Shown here piece after piece: positions 7,211 to 15,904 of a stretch of DNA of 32,625 bases. This DNA comes from an uncultured Puniceicoccaceae bacterium (lineage in GTDB: Bacteria > Verrucomicrobiota > Verrucomicrobiia > Opitutales > Coraliomargaritaceae), in assembly GCA_905479975.1 (NCBI GenBank), contig CAJQOS010000041.1, positions 1-32,625 on the forward strand. Reading direction: 5' to 3'. Positions within the stretch are counted from its first letter, which is position 1. Every line of letters begins with the position of its first letter. The notes beneath the pieces were generated by a model. That model did no database searches, was not told the DNA's origin, and saw nothing but the letters and a program-made list of their open reading frames with translations. The translations under genes were made by a program, and so were the position numbers.

Positions 7211-8368
7211 ATGAAGAATCATCCTCCGATGTTCGCATTCCTCAAAGCATTCGCCCGCAACACATGGGACATGGTCGCCGAAATGGCCCCCTACCTGATT
7301 TTCGGCTTCGCGGTCGCAGGACTGCTGCACATCCTCATCCGTAAGGAGCAAGTGCAACGCCTACTCGGCAGACCTGGCCTCGGCGCTGTGCTCAAAGCCT
7401 GCGCCATCGGTGTGCCCATGCCACTCTGCTCCTGTTCCGTCATCCCCGTCGCCGCCTCACTACGCAAGAGCGGCGCGAGCCGCGGAGCCACCGCCGCATT
7501 CCTCAGTTCGACCCCACAAACCGGAGTCGATAGCATCCTCGCCACCTATGCGCTCATGGGCGGCCTGTTCACCGCCGTGCGCGTCGCCGTCGCCTTCGTC
7601 AGTGGCATCGTCACCGGCTTTCTCATCGAGCTGTTTTGCAATGGTAAAATGGAGGGCAACGCTCCGTCGTTGCCGCCAGCGGCCAAACTCGCGCCACTGA
7701 GTCCTCCCCCCTCCAGTCTCAGTCCTCAGGCCCCTCAGCTCTCAAGCCTCCAGCCTCAGCCCTCACTCTCAGGTCTCAGCCCACAGCCTTCAAGTCTCCC
7801 AAAGCGGCGCCTAAGCGACGCTCTGAGATACGGCTTTATCAACCTGCCAGCCGACCTCGCCGTCGCCCTACTCGTCGGCCTCGCACTCGCGGGGCTGATC
7901 ACCACGCTACTCCCCCCGGATCTCATCAGTGGCTCCTTCAGCTCAGGGCCGCTCGCATTCTTGCTCGCCACTGCGATCAGCCTGCCGCTCTACATTTGCG
8001 CCACCGCTTCGATCCCCATGGCGTATGCCCTGATGGCCGCGGGACTCTCACCTGGAGCGGCATTGATCTTCCTGATCACCGGTCCTGCGACCAACACTGC
8101 CACCGTCGTGACCATCTGGAAACTGATCGGCCGACGCGCCACCTTAATTTACTTGAGCAGCCTAGTGGTGATCGCTTGGCTGGCCGGCTGGTTGTTTAAC
8201 GCCAGCCTCAGCACGGAAAATATCAGCCACGGTGCGCACCAACACGCAGCCATGCAGCCCACACTCTGGCAACACGCCAGCGGCATCGCCTTAATCCTCA
8301 TATTGATCCTCTCGCTCTACGCGAAGCGTAAACCAAAGCAGGCCGAAAAATCCTGCTGCTGCGGATAA
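7211..8368 (+). CDS. ArsP/SO_0444-type metal efflux permease
   Basis: This inner-membrane permease belongs to the DUF318/ArsP group; the SO_0444 branch is linked to Cu/Zn efflux. The 385-residue protein carries the family block PMPLCSCSVIPVAASLRKSG (about 71-90, with a CSC motif), then SSTPQTGVDSILATY, and in the second half ATAISLPLYICATASIPMAYA and LITGPATNTATV. It ends in Cys-Cys-Cys-Gly, and a His-rich stretch (HGAHQHAAM) lies near residue 343; both could bind metal. A central cytoplasmic loop of about 50 residues, rich in Ser, Pro, Leu and Gln, is encoded by repetitive DNA and looks inserted. An alternative ATG is at 7229. The gene is divergent from the MntR-like regulator, which suggests metal control. 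The exact substrate is unknown. Confidence 0.8.
   Translation: MKNHPPMFAFLKAFARNTWDMVAEMAPYLIFGFAVAGLLHILIRKEQVQRLLGRPGLGAVLKACAIGVPMPLCSCSVIPVAASLRKSGASRGATAAFLSSTPQTGVDSILATYALMGGLFTAVRVAVAFVSGIVTGFLIELFCNGKMEGNAPSLPPAAKLAPLSPPPSSLSPQAPQLSSLQPQPSLSGLSPQPSSLPKRRLSDALRYGFINLPADLAVALLVGLALAGLITTLLPPDLISGSFSSGPLAFLLATAISLPLYICATASIPMAYALMAAGLSPGAALIFLITGPATNTATVVTIWKLIGRRATLIYLSSLVVIAWLAGWLFNASLSTENISHGAHQHAAMQPTLWQHASGIALILILILSLYAKRKPKQAEKSCCCG
7651..7803 (+). repeat. palindrome plus CTCAG-rich low-complexity repeat inside the permease gene
   Basis: The palindrome GGCAACG-CTCCGT-CGTTGCC (7655-7674) is followed by about 105 nt (7698-7803) built of varied CTCAG/CCTCA/CTCCAG units. Reading stays open, coding Ser/Pro/Leu/Gln-rich residues. 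It sits exactly between the two membrane halves of the permease. Confidence 0.75.
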
Positions 8369-8474
8369 AATTGATGCGTCGTTACGCAACGAAAACCTAA
8401 GGCATCTCATTCATTTTCGGCGATCGCCGCGATAAAAATTTGCACTCACTAAAACGCCCTCTCAGCGTGTTGGC

Positions 8475-9461
8475 TTGGAATTAATACAGGCACAGATTGA
8501 AAGTTTCTCAGGTGGATGGACGCCGCTCGCCCTAGTGGGGGTTTTCCTCATCAGCTCCTTGCTAATCATCTGGCGACTGGAAATGATGACGCATCGCGGC
8601 GTCGAGGGCACGGTGCTCGGCACCCTCTTCATGCCCTACTTTAGCGGTTTGGGTAATTTGGTTTTTATTGCCGTCGTGCTGAAAAATAAAGGCCCGGCGG
8701 AGGAAGTCGCCATCAATTGTTGGACCAACAATGTCACGAACCTGTGCCTGTTACTGGCGGTGCCGGCACTGATCTGGGGGCTACAACTCAACTCGAAATC
8801 CAAGGCGAAAAAAGCCCAGCGCGAATCGAAGCTACATCGCCTGTCGCTCGCGCTGACTTTGATCGCCATGATCTTCTTCAGCCTAATGGTTTGGGTGTTG
8901 GGGCAAGACGGCATGATCGATCGATTCGACGGCTTCGCACTGGTCGGTCTCTTTCTCTTTTGGCAATGCTTCCACGTCTATGAGGTTTTAAAGGAAAACA
9001 CCCGCAGCGGCAGCTCATGGCATCCCGCCATCATCATTGATCTGGCGCTGATTCTAGTCGGCAGTGCGCTCACCTTAGTTTCTGTCGACGGCATTGTCAC
9101 CGCGATTATGGACAGTAAGAGCGGCTTTTTCAGCGCCAATCAGCTCGGCCTACTGACGGGTTGGTTGATGGTGCTGCCCAATGCGGTGTTAGCCTTTTAC
9201 TACGCCTACAAACGCAAAGCGGATGTGGTTTACAGCTCACAAGTCGGCGACGGACACATCTGCATCCCTCTGTGCATCGGGCTATATGCCATTTTTCAAC
9301 CAATGCAGCTTCCCGAGATGTTCGACATTGGATTACTTTTTATCGCAGTCGCAGCACTGCTACACTTAATCTGCGTCGTGCTATTCCGAGGACTACCCAA
9401 AATAGTGGCAGCGCTGCTTGTGGTCGCCTACGGCTACAGCTTGTATTGGCAATTTGCATAA
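8475..9461 (+). CDS. CaCA-like (sodium/calcium exchanger-type) membrane protein
   Basis: This is a polytopic inner-membrane protein of 328 residues with about ten hydrophobic segments. Two internally similar halves resemble the alpha repeats of cation/Ca2+ exchangers: GVEGTVLGTLFMPYFSGLGN with EEVAINCWTNNVTNLCLLL in the first half, and GLLTGWLMVLPNAVLAF with SSQVGDGHICIPLCIGLYAI in the second. Acidic and polar residues sit where the exchangers bind ions, but the standard GNVIGSN motif is altered, so the ion is uncertain. The start is TTG at 8475, chosen to include the first membrane helix; the next ATG (8583) would cut into it. It follows the permease by 106 nt, which include the palindrome CGGCGATCGCCG (8418-8429). 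Confidence 0.6.
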   Translation: MELIQAQIESFSGGWTPLALVGVFLISSLLIIWRLEMMTHRGVEGTVLGTLFMPYFSGLGNLVFIAVVLKNKGPAEEVAINCWTNNVTNLCLLLAVPALIWGLQLNSKSKAKKAQRESKLHRLSLALTLIAMIFFSLMVWVLGQDGMIDRFDGFALVGLFLFWQCFHVYEVLKENTRSGSSWHPAIIIDLALILVGSALTLVSVDGIVTAIMDSKSGFFSANQLGLLTGWLMVLPNAVLAFYYAYKRKADVVYSSQVGDGHICIPLCIGLYAIFQPMQLPEMFDIGLLFIAVAALLHLICVVLFRGLPKIVAALLVVAYGYSLYWQFA

Positions 9462-9507
9462 AAAGAGGCCGGTGCGCTTCGTATCAAATACGCTGCGCAC
9501 CGGCCTC
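9461..9507 (-). terminator. Rho-independent terminator of glgP
   Basis: The 13-bp stem GAGGCCGGTGCGC (9465-9477) / GCGCACCGGCCTC (9495-9507) has an inner CGTAT/ATACG stem. On the minus strand it is followed by TTTTT. It separates convergent genes; the plus strand has no T-run. Confidence 0.88.
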
Positions 9508-9532
9508 GGTGTAATGCTTTTAAGTGGTTGGC

Positions 9533-12079
9533 TTATTTGCCAATCTTAACTGGCTTCAAGTTCCAGATTTGCTCGGCGTATTCGCTGATCGTGCGGTCAG
9601 AGGAGAATTTACCCATGCTCGCAGTGTTAATGATCGCCATCTTCGCCCACCGCTTCTTGTCGCTGAACGCCTTGTCCGCATCTTCTTGAGCTCGGACGTA
9701 GTCGGCGTAGTCAGCCAAGCAGAGATACGGATCGCCGCCTTCGAGCAGACTGCTGCAAAGCGGTGCAAATGCATCTTTCTCACCTGGCGTGAAGGAATCA
9801 GAGCGCAACCAATCGATCACAGACTTTAGCTCCCAATTACTATTATAGTAATCGTATGGATTGTAGCCTTGTGCCTTGAGTGCTTCGACCTCATCCACGG
9901 TGTGTCCGAAGATGAAGATGTTCTCATTCCCCACTTCTTCACCGATCTCAACGTTCGCACCATCAAGTGTGCCAATTGTCAGCGCACCATTCAGCGCGAG
10001 CTTCATGTTGCCAGTGCCAGATGCTTCCTTACCTGCAGTCGAGATCTGCTCAGAAAGGTCAGCGGCTGGAATCATCTTCTCGGCCATCGTAACACGATAG
10101 TTTTGAGGGAAGACGATCTTGATCTTGCCGTTGATGCGCTCGTCGTTATTTACGAGCTCACCAATCTTGTTGATCGCACGGATAATGTTCTTCGCCAGCG
10201 CATAACCTGGAGCGGCCTTCGCACCGAAGATGAACACACGTGGATTCATTTCATAATCCGGATCGTTGAGTAAGCGACGGTAGAGCGTCAAGATGTGCAA
10301 CACGTTAAGGTGTTGGCGCTTGTATTCATGCAGACGTTTGATCTGCACATCGAAGAGCGCGTCTGGGCTGATAACAGTGCCGGAATCTTCGAGCACGAAG
10401 TCAGCAAATGCTTGCTTGTTCGCACGCTTGATGTCCATGAAGCGCTTTTGGAATTTCGCATCGTCTGCAAATTTAGCGATGCCTTGAAGCTGATCGAGAT
10501 GCTTCGGCCAATCACAGCCAACCTTCTCAGAGATCAAGTCGCTGAGGCCTGGATTACATGCCAACAACCAACGACGTGGTGTGATACCATTGGTCATATT
10601 GATCAGCTTGTTCGGATAGAGTTCGTGGAACGTCGCGAACAGATTCTTCTTAAGCAAATCAGTGTGCAATGCAGCCACACCATTGACCTTAGTCGAACCA
10701 ACGACCGACAGATATGCCATGCGAATCATCTTCGGATGCCCCTCTTCGATGATTGAAAGCTCAGCCTTCTTCGCGCTGTCACCAGGCCACTTCGCATCGA
10801 CTACGTTTTTAAGGAACTGTGAGTTAATCTCGAAAATGATCTCCAAGTGACGTGGAAGGACCTTTTCAAAGAGAGGTACGCTCCATTTCTCTAACGCCTC
10901 GGGAAGAAGCGTATGATTTGTGTAGTTGCAAGTCTTGCTGGTGATCGCCCATGCGTCGTCCCAATTGAGTCCGTAGTCGTCGATGAGCAAGCGCATCAAT
11001 TCCGGAATTGTAATCGCAGGGTGTGTATCGTTGAGCTGGATCGCATTGAACTCAGGGAACTCGGACCAATCGCTGTGATTCGCAAGGAAGCGGCGGATGA
11101 TATCCTTCAGCGAGCAACTCACGAAGAAATATTGCTGCACCAGACGCAGCTCCTTGCCGTTTTCAGTCGAGTCATTCGGATAAAGCACCTTGGAGATCGT
11201 CTCACCCATCGCCTTTTCGCGCACGGCTTCGACATAACCCCCATCATTAAAGATGTTGAAGTCGAACTCGCTCGATGCCTTCGAATCCCACAGGCGTAGG
11301 AAATTCACGGTTTCGCCACCATAACCGACGATCGCGATATCGTATGGCACACCTTCGATTGTCTTCTGGTCCACCCAGACTGGGCGGAATGCACCCTTGT
11401 CATCCATGTGATGCTCGACGCGACCATACAGCTGCACTTCTTGCGCGAAGTTTGGACGCATGACTTCCCAAGGGCAGCCCTTCTCCATCCAAGCATCCGG
11501 GTGCTCGATTTGGTGGCCATCCTTGAACTCCTGACGGAACAGCCCGAATTCGTAGTGAATACCATAGCCAATCGCTGGTAGATCGAGCGACGCCAAGGAA
11601 TCGAGGAAACACGCAGCCAAGCGACCGAGGCCACCATTACCGAGCCCCATGTCCGCTTCTTCGTCTGCGATGGCATTGAAATCCTGACCGAGATCACCCA
11701 ACGCATCACGAGTCTGCTCAAACAATCCAGAGTTGTGCAAGTTGTTGACCAACAATCGCCCCATCAAATACTCCAAGCTCAAATAGTAAGCACGGCGCAC
11801 CTTCTTCTCATGGTGCACACCCTGTGTCTTCATGAAGCGGTCAAGCACGCGGTCACGCACGGCGTAGCAAGTGGCAGTCCACCACTCGTCCTGACTCGCT
11901 TTCTCAGGGTGACGCGCGAGCGTGAAGCGTAAGTGATTGAGAATCGATGTCTTCATCGACTCCTTTGTCGATTCCGTGCTAAAGCGGAAGGATTGATCCG
12001 TAGCTTTTGTAACCTTTGCCTTTTTGGCTGCGGTTTTCTTAGCCGCAGGTTTTGCGGTTTTTTTTGCTGTAGTTGTCAT
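9533..12079 (-). CDS. glgP: glycogen/starch phosphorylase
   Basis: The enzyme cuts alpha-1,4-glucans with phosphate to give glucose 1-phosphate, in the cytoplasm. The 848-residue protein covers the whole family 35 fold: [14 protein letters not shown] near residue 95, [17 protein letters not shown] near 147, [27 protein letters not shown], and the pyridoxal-phosphate lysine in [20 protein letters not shown] (Lys near 692). An unusual tail of about 28 residues rich in Lys and Ala ([17 protein letters not shown]) precedes the conserved part. The start is ATG without an SD sequence; a TATAAT -10 element lies 20 nt upstream. The gene is alone on its strand and ends at a strong terminator. Confidence 0.96.
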   Translation of the reverse strand: MTTTAKKTAKPAAKKTAAKKAKVTKATDQSFRFSTESTKESMKTSILNHLRFTLARHPEKASQDEWWTATCYAVRDRVLDRFMKTQGVHHEKKVRRAYYLSLEYLMGRLLVNNLHNSGLFEQTRDALGDLGQDFNAIADEEADMGLGNGGLGRLAACFLDSLASLDLPAIGYGIHYEFGLFRQEFKDGHQIEHPDAWMEKGCPWEVMRPNFAQEVQLYGRVEHHMDDKGAFRPVWVDQKTIEGVPYDIAIVGYGGETVNFLRLWDSKASSEFDFNIFNDGGYVEAVREKAMGETISKVLYPNDSTENGKELRLVQQYFFVSCSLKDIIRRFLANHSDWSEFPEFNAIQLNDTHPAITIPELMRLLIDDYGLNWDDAWAITSKTCNYTNHTLLPEALEKWSVPLFEKVLPRHLEIIFEINSQFLKNVVDAKWPGDSAKKAELSIIEEGHPKMIRMAYLSVVGSTKVNGVAALHTDLLKKNLFATFHELYPNKLINMTNGITPRRWLLACNPGLSDLISEKVGCDWPKHLDQLQGIAKFADDAKFQKRFMDIKRANKQAFADFVLEDSGTVISPDALFDVQIKRLHEYKRQHLNVLHILTLYRRLLNDPDYEMNPRVFIFGAKAAPGYALAKNIIRAINKIGELVNNDERINGKIKIVFPQNYRVTMAEKMIPAADLSEQISTAGKEASGTGNMKLALNGALTIGTLDGANVEIGEEVGNENIFIFGHTVDEVEALKAQGYNPYDYYNSNWELKSVIDWLRSDSFTPGEKDAFAPLCSSLLEGGDPYLCLADYADYVRAQEDADKAFSDKKRWAKMAIINTASMGKFSSDRTISEYAEQIWNLKPVKIGK

Positions 12080-12098
12080 AACGTATTGATGTGTGAAA

Positions 12099-12104
12099 AT
12101 TATA
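12099..12104 (-). promoter_or_regulatory. probable -10 element of glgP
   Basis: TATAAT on the minus strand ends 19 nt before the glgP ATG, giving a leader of only about 13 nt. No good -35 hexamer is seen 16-18 nt upstream. A TCTGC/GCAGA hairpin lies just upstream of it. Confidence 0.45.
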
Positions 12105-12553
12105 TAAAAATCTGCGAGAGCAGAAATAATTGAAGCAGAAAAATTAACTGATTTCCGAGGAGTTGAAAGAGAGAAAGCACAAAAGAGGCCAGTTCTTCGT
12201 AAAAATCATGCCACGAACAAGACGAAACTGAGCGTTTTGCTGCAACTTCAAATGAAGCGGCACACGTTCAACAGTTTACATACGTCATCCGCGCACAAAT
12301 ATGCACGATTCCGCTGCACTTGAGAACGCAGCGGTCGCGGAGTAGAGTTATACCATTTCCGAAAAACAATGCGCTTTATGGGGCGATTGCCAAATACGCC
12401 TTTCGTAGTCGAGTTCCTTCAGGTGCTCGACCGACACGGCCATTGCTATCATTTCCTCCAAGCTGGTGACCACCTAAAGGAAGCCACCAACGACTTCAGG
12501 CTCAAGACCCCGAAGACGGCGAACAATGCCTCACTCTCACTCGTCGCAGGCGG
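12105..12553. other. 449-nt gap upstream of glgP, no gene recognised
   Basis: The glgP-proximal part is AT-rich promoter-like DNA. A hairpin CCGCTGC/GCAGCGG lies at 12311-12334. From about 12369 to 12553 the composition becomes coding-like: the plus strand is open from 12369, and one minus-strand frame is nearly open, broken by a TAG. Neither translation is recognised. This may be a decayed gene or element fragment. Confidence 0.4.
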
Positions 12554-13987
12554 TCACTCCGTGCGCAGCACGGTGGGCAACAAAGCCGCATCCTTCATCC
12601 CGTGGATGATTTTCTTGTCTGCGGGGCACAATGTCGCAAGCACGCCATGCAAGTGGGCACGCTGCGCTGTTTCATCGACGAAATAATACGGGCAAAGCCG
12701 CACCCTGCCCTCCATTTGATACAGGCTACCATCTGCACTATAGACGGGATGCCGCAAACGGCGCGGTTTCTCATAGGTCTGTAAAATATGCAGCGACGTC
12801 TCAGCCATGGCCATCGCTTGCTGAATTGCACTCTCCCAGTCGGATTTCGATGAGTCACTACCCAGCGTCACACTGCGAGCCCCCCAAGCGCTTTCATGAA
12901 AACCGCTAATTTTAATAATCAAGTTGCGTTCCTTTTTACTCGCACCGGCCAACTGCAACCAATTCGTCATCGGCTTACCACCCACAAATGGCGCATCCAA
13001 CACCGCATTCGGCGGCAACTCCACTGGATCCATGATCCACGTCTGCGGAATCACCCGTTTCAGCACGCGATACGAGGCCTTCGGTAAATTTTCCTTCCAG
13101 AAATCCTCCAGCATGTGGTGGTGGAACAGCGCAAGATTCAGCTTTTCTTCCTGAAACGGTCGCATCGGCGGCGTCAGACTCAGTTGCGATTCGTGCCGCG
13201 CCTGCAACAAATGCTCAGCGATCGAGACGTTCGCTAAATCAAACAACTCCCAGAAGCGGTAGATCACATCCACCTGCTGCGGCTCGCCATCCATCGGCAC
13301 GCAAATGGTATCTCCCAGTGGCATGACATCGTCGGTATGATACACATATACACTGCGCCCGAGCAATCGAAGCTCCTCTGCGATCCACTCCATCTCAGGC
13401 CGATACGTCGCCGCTTCATCACTGACAAGAATCGCGATTATTGGCGCAACCACGTCCGGCGCACGGCTACTGAGCGCTTGATAAAACGCCTCCACCATAT
13501 CCTGCGTGTCTGCACCGATCAATGCATCCGTATGCACGCCCGTATAGAGGCGATTTAAAAACGCGGTCAGACCGATGCCGCCCGGCACCGAGTCGATCTC
13601 AGTCAGCGCAAAGCCATCTTCCGTCATTAACAGATCTGGGCGCACCACCATTGGCGTTGAGCCGCGGAGCGCCTTCGAGCGTGCATGCTCAATCAGCGCC
13701 TCGGGTTTACCACGGTCGAGATACTCCGCCACCCAGGGAGCCTTAAGCTCTCGGTTACGCAGTAAATTCTTCCCCGTAGCCGAGCGTATGTAGAGCGACT
13801 CATGTGCACGGTAGAAGTCGTAACAGGCCTGACCGATAAGTTCGATCTCCGCGACCTGCTTCGCATCCAGCGGAAACGCGACCGGCGAATAACGCCAAGT
13901 CTTGTTTTCAAATAAGCTTTGCTCCGAAAAGGCCTTTACCAACGCTTCGTAGCTCAATCCCTGCACACTGTCACTCGTATTACTCAT
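12554..13987 (-). CDS. ATP-grasp-like protein of unknown function, coupled to prfB
   Basis: This 477-residue cytoplasmic protein is not recognised with certainty. Blocks such as [20 protein letters not shown] followed by GGIGLT (about 115-140) and [18 protein letters not shown] (about 355-372) resemble the circularly permuted ATP-grasp / glutathionylspermidine-synthase type, where Glu and Lys hold ATP-Mg; this is inference from pattern only. No signal peptide or membrane helix is seen. The ATG at 13987 overlaps the prfB stop by 8 nt (ATGAGTAA), which decides the start and implies translational coupling to RF2; a longer frame from 14074 runs inside prfB and is unlikely. No terminator is evident after the stop. 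Confidence 0.6.
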   Translation of the reverse strand: MSNTSDSVQGLSYEALVKAFSEQSLFENKTWRYSPVAFPLDAKQVAEIELIGQACYDFYRAHESLYIRSATGKNLLRNRELKAPWVAEYLDRGKPEALIEHARSKALRGSTPMVVRPDLLMTEDGFALTEIDSVPGGIGLTAFLNRLYTGVHTDALIGADTQDMVEAFYQALSSRAPDVVAPIIAILVSDEAATYRPEMEWIAEELRLLGRSVYVYHTDDVMPLGDTICVPMDGEPQQVDVIYRFWELFDLANVSIAEHLLQARHESQLSLTPPMRPFQEEKLNLALFHHHMLEDFWKENLPKASYRVLKRVIPQTWIMDPVELPPNAVLDAPFVGGKPMTNWLQLAGASKKERNLIIKISGFHESAWGARSVTLGSDSSKSDWESAIQQAMAMAETSLHILQTYEKPRRLRHPVYSADGSLYQMEGRVRLCPYYFVDETAQRAHLHGVLATLCPADKKIIHGMKDAALLPTVLRTE

Positions 13988-15141
13988 CTCCAAATTCTCG
14001 TTCAGCCGCAGATTTACGCGAAGTCGGACCACCCGCCCGCAACCATGCATGAATGAACGGATCAAGCGCCCCATCCATGACCGCCTGGATATTGCCAGAC
14101 TCTACGCCCGTGCGCAGATCTTTAATCATTTGATACGGCTGGAAGACATACGAGCGGATTTGATTCCCCCACGCGATATCGCCCTTCTCACCATAAAATT
14201 TCTCCATTTCGCTGCGTTTCTCGTCCTCTTGCTTTTCATACAAGCGAGACTTCAACGTGCGCATCGCAGTAGCCTTATTCTTAATCTGCGAACGATCGTT
14301 CTGGCAGGTCACCACGATACCACTCGGAATATGCGTCAAGCGCACCGCCGACTCGGTCTTATTAACGTGCTGCCCGCCTTTACCGCTGGCACGATACACA
14401 TCCGTGCGAAGATCCGACGGATCGATCTCGATATCCGCATCATCTTCCAACTCAGCAATCACATCGACCGACGAGAAGGACGTATGCCGCCGCGCTGCGG
14501 AATCAAACGGACTAATGCGCACCAAACGGTGCACTCCGCGCTCCGCCTGTGCATAGCCAAAAGCATTCGGCCCAGAGATACGAATCGTCGCGGCATTGAT
14601 GCCCGCTTCTTCGCCTGGCGCGATGTCGAGCACCTCCACCGAAAAACCAGCACGCTCAGCCCAGCGCGAATACATACGAAACAGCATCTCTGCCCAATCA
14701 CAGGACTCCGTGCCACCAGCCCCCGAGTTCACTGTGAGCAGCGCATTGCAGCCATCATTTGGACCGCTCAAGAACGATGCCAACTCCAACTCATCGAGCT
14801 TCGGCTGTAAACGCGCCAAAGTATCCAAAACCTCTTGTTGGTAGGACTCCGCATCGGGATCGTCTGCCATCTCATCGACCAGTTCAAGCATTGCGGCCAA
14901 ATCGTCCAACTCCGCACGAAACGCCTTGGTCGGGTTAATCATCACCTTCATGCGATTCGCCTCGCCAATCACCTTTTGCGCCGACTTCTGGTCATCCCAA
15001 AAGCCTGGTTCAACCATTTTCGCTTCTAATTCTGCAATCTGTATCGTCTTTGTATCCCCGTCAAAGATACCTCCATATATGGCCAGCTCGACGGGTGACT
15101 TCTGTGATCTGAGAGCGTACATCTGGTGTAATCAAATTCAT
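13980..15141 (-). CDS. prfB: peptide chain release factor 2, with programmed +1 frameshift
   Basis: RF2 ends translation at UGA and UAA codons. The true start is the ATG at 15141 ([10 protein letters not shown]...), which reads 26 codons to CTT followed by an in-frame TGA (15063-15061). Shifting +1 at CTT skips base 15063 and continues with GAC to the stop at 13980, giving 386 residues. Upstream of the site is GGAGG-TAT-CTT-TGA-C, almost the same as the E. coli signal. The RF2 recognition motif SPF is at about 210-212 and the catalytic GGQ at about 255-257 ([17 protein letters not shown]). A start at the ATG at 15122 in the downstream frame would give a false N-terminus. It overlaps the next gene by 8 nt. 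Confidence 0.96.
15060..15074 (-). promoter_or_regulatory. programmed +1 frameshift site of prfB
   Basis: On the minus strand the site reads GGAGGTATCTTTGAC: an internal SD-like GGAGG, a 3-nt spacer, slippery CTT, then TGA C. RF2 shortage makes the ribosome pause at TGA and slip, so RF2 controls its own synthesis. Confidence 0.95.
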
Positions 15142-15278
15142 ACGCTAAGATAGGAACGAAGAGCGCACAGAGTTAAAGACAAAAATCGCGAAGCGATACC
15201 GAATCCGAAAAAGGCAACACAGGCGCACCTCAAATGGCACGACTTTAAGGTCAGGGGGATACGATGGCTCTCGGTGTT

Positions 15279-15308
15279 GTCGCGGTCTTCGCGAGCAAAG
15301 CCCCTACG
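15279..15308. repeat. REP-like palindromic sequence
   Basis: A stretch with CGCG-5 nt-CGCG and CTTCGCGAGCAAAG followed by CCCCTACGAA resembles small dispersed intergenic repeats (REP type). It lies in the 282-nt gap between prfB and the VF530 gene. Only one copy is in this window, so repetition is not shown. Confidence 0.3.
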
Positions 15309-15423
15309 AATTCAACTCGATTCTGATAGGTAATGCCATTCGGCGCGTCACCAGATGCCCCCAAACATCATCAACCAACACGACGAATGCGACGAATCCC
15401 GTGCGGAACGCACCTGCGCGACC

Positions 15424-15705
15424 CTAACTACCCCTCTCTTGCTCTTCAGTTCCCTCTGGTGCCTCCGGTTCCTCATCTGCGCCGTGTTTCTGTAACGTAT
15501 AAACAAACAACTCTTCCACCTTTTTACGCGCCCATGGCGTCCGACGTAAAAACTTTAGGCTAGATTTGACCGACGGGTTTTCGTTGAAGCAGCGCACCTC
15601 GATGCGACCGCCAAGGCCGTCCCATCCATAATAATCAGACAGACTGATGACAATCTGCTCGAGCGTGTAGCCATGTAAGGGGTTCTTAGGTTGTTCGTAA
15701 TTCAT
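15424..15705 (-). CDS. VF530-family (DUF2132) DNA-binding protein
   Basis: This is a small cytoplasmic protein of 93 residues. Residues 6-65 match the VF530 family well: [49 protein letters not shown]. The Vibrio protein has a double-stranded-DNA-binding fold; its cellular job is unknown. The C-terminal 20 residues form an acidic tail ([13 protein letters not shown]) beyond the usual domain. The start is ATG. It stands alone between prfB and the divergent nirB, with about 200 nt to nirB. Confidence 0.85.
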   Translation of the reverse strand: MNYEQPKNPLHGYTLEQIVISLSDYYGWDGLGGRIEVRCFNENPSVKSSLKFLRRTPWARKKVEELFVYTLQKHGADEEPEAPEGTEEQERGS

Positions 15706-15858
15706 GCAATAAATTTGCCACTTAATCTAATCAAGCGAGCAAAGTGCCAGATCTAGTCGTGGATGTGAAGATTCAAATTTAGGCGATTCCTCATACCTCA
15801 ACTCATTAATAAAATTAATGAAAACGATTCATAGTAAAATATTACGAATCCTAAAAGT

Positions 15859-15873
15859 TGGCACAGCAATGGC
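15859..15873 (+). promoter_or_regulatory. sigma-54-type promoter of nirBD
   Basis: TGGCACAGCAATGGC fits the -24/-12 consensus TGGCACRNNNNTTGC with one clear mismatch (TGGC for TTGC); the GG and GC have the required spacing. Transcription would begin near 15885, about 20 nt before the nirB ATG. The AT-rich 100 nt upstream could hold enhancer sites. Confidence 0.7.
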
Positions 15874-15904
15874 TAATATCCTCGAATAATTTGCCACAAT
15901 CACT

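Noticed and set aside
7074-7238. Longer start of the MntR-like regulator
   Set aside because: The extra 55 residues have no family match, run across the divergent promoter region, and shift Asp8 out of its conserved position.
9524-11299. Several plus-strand open frames over glgP
   Set aside because: All are shadows of the clear glycogen phosphorylase reading on the minus strand.
14049-14810. 253-codon plus-strand open frame over prfB
   Set aside because: It is antisense to RF2 with its SPF and GGQ motifs; the translation has no domain.
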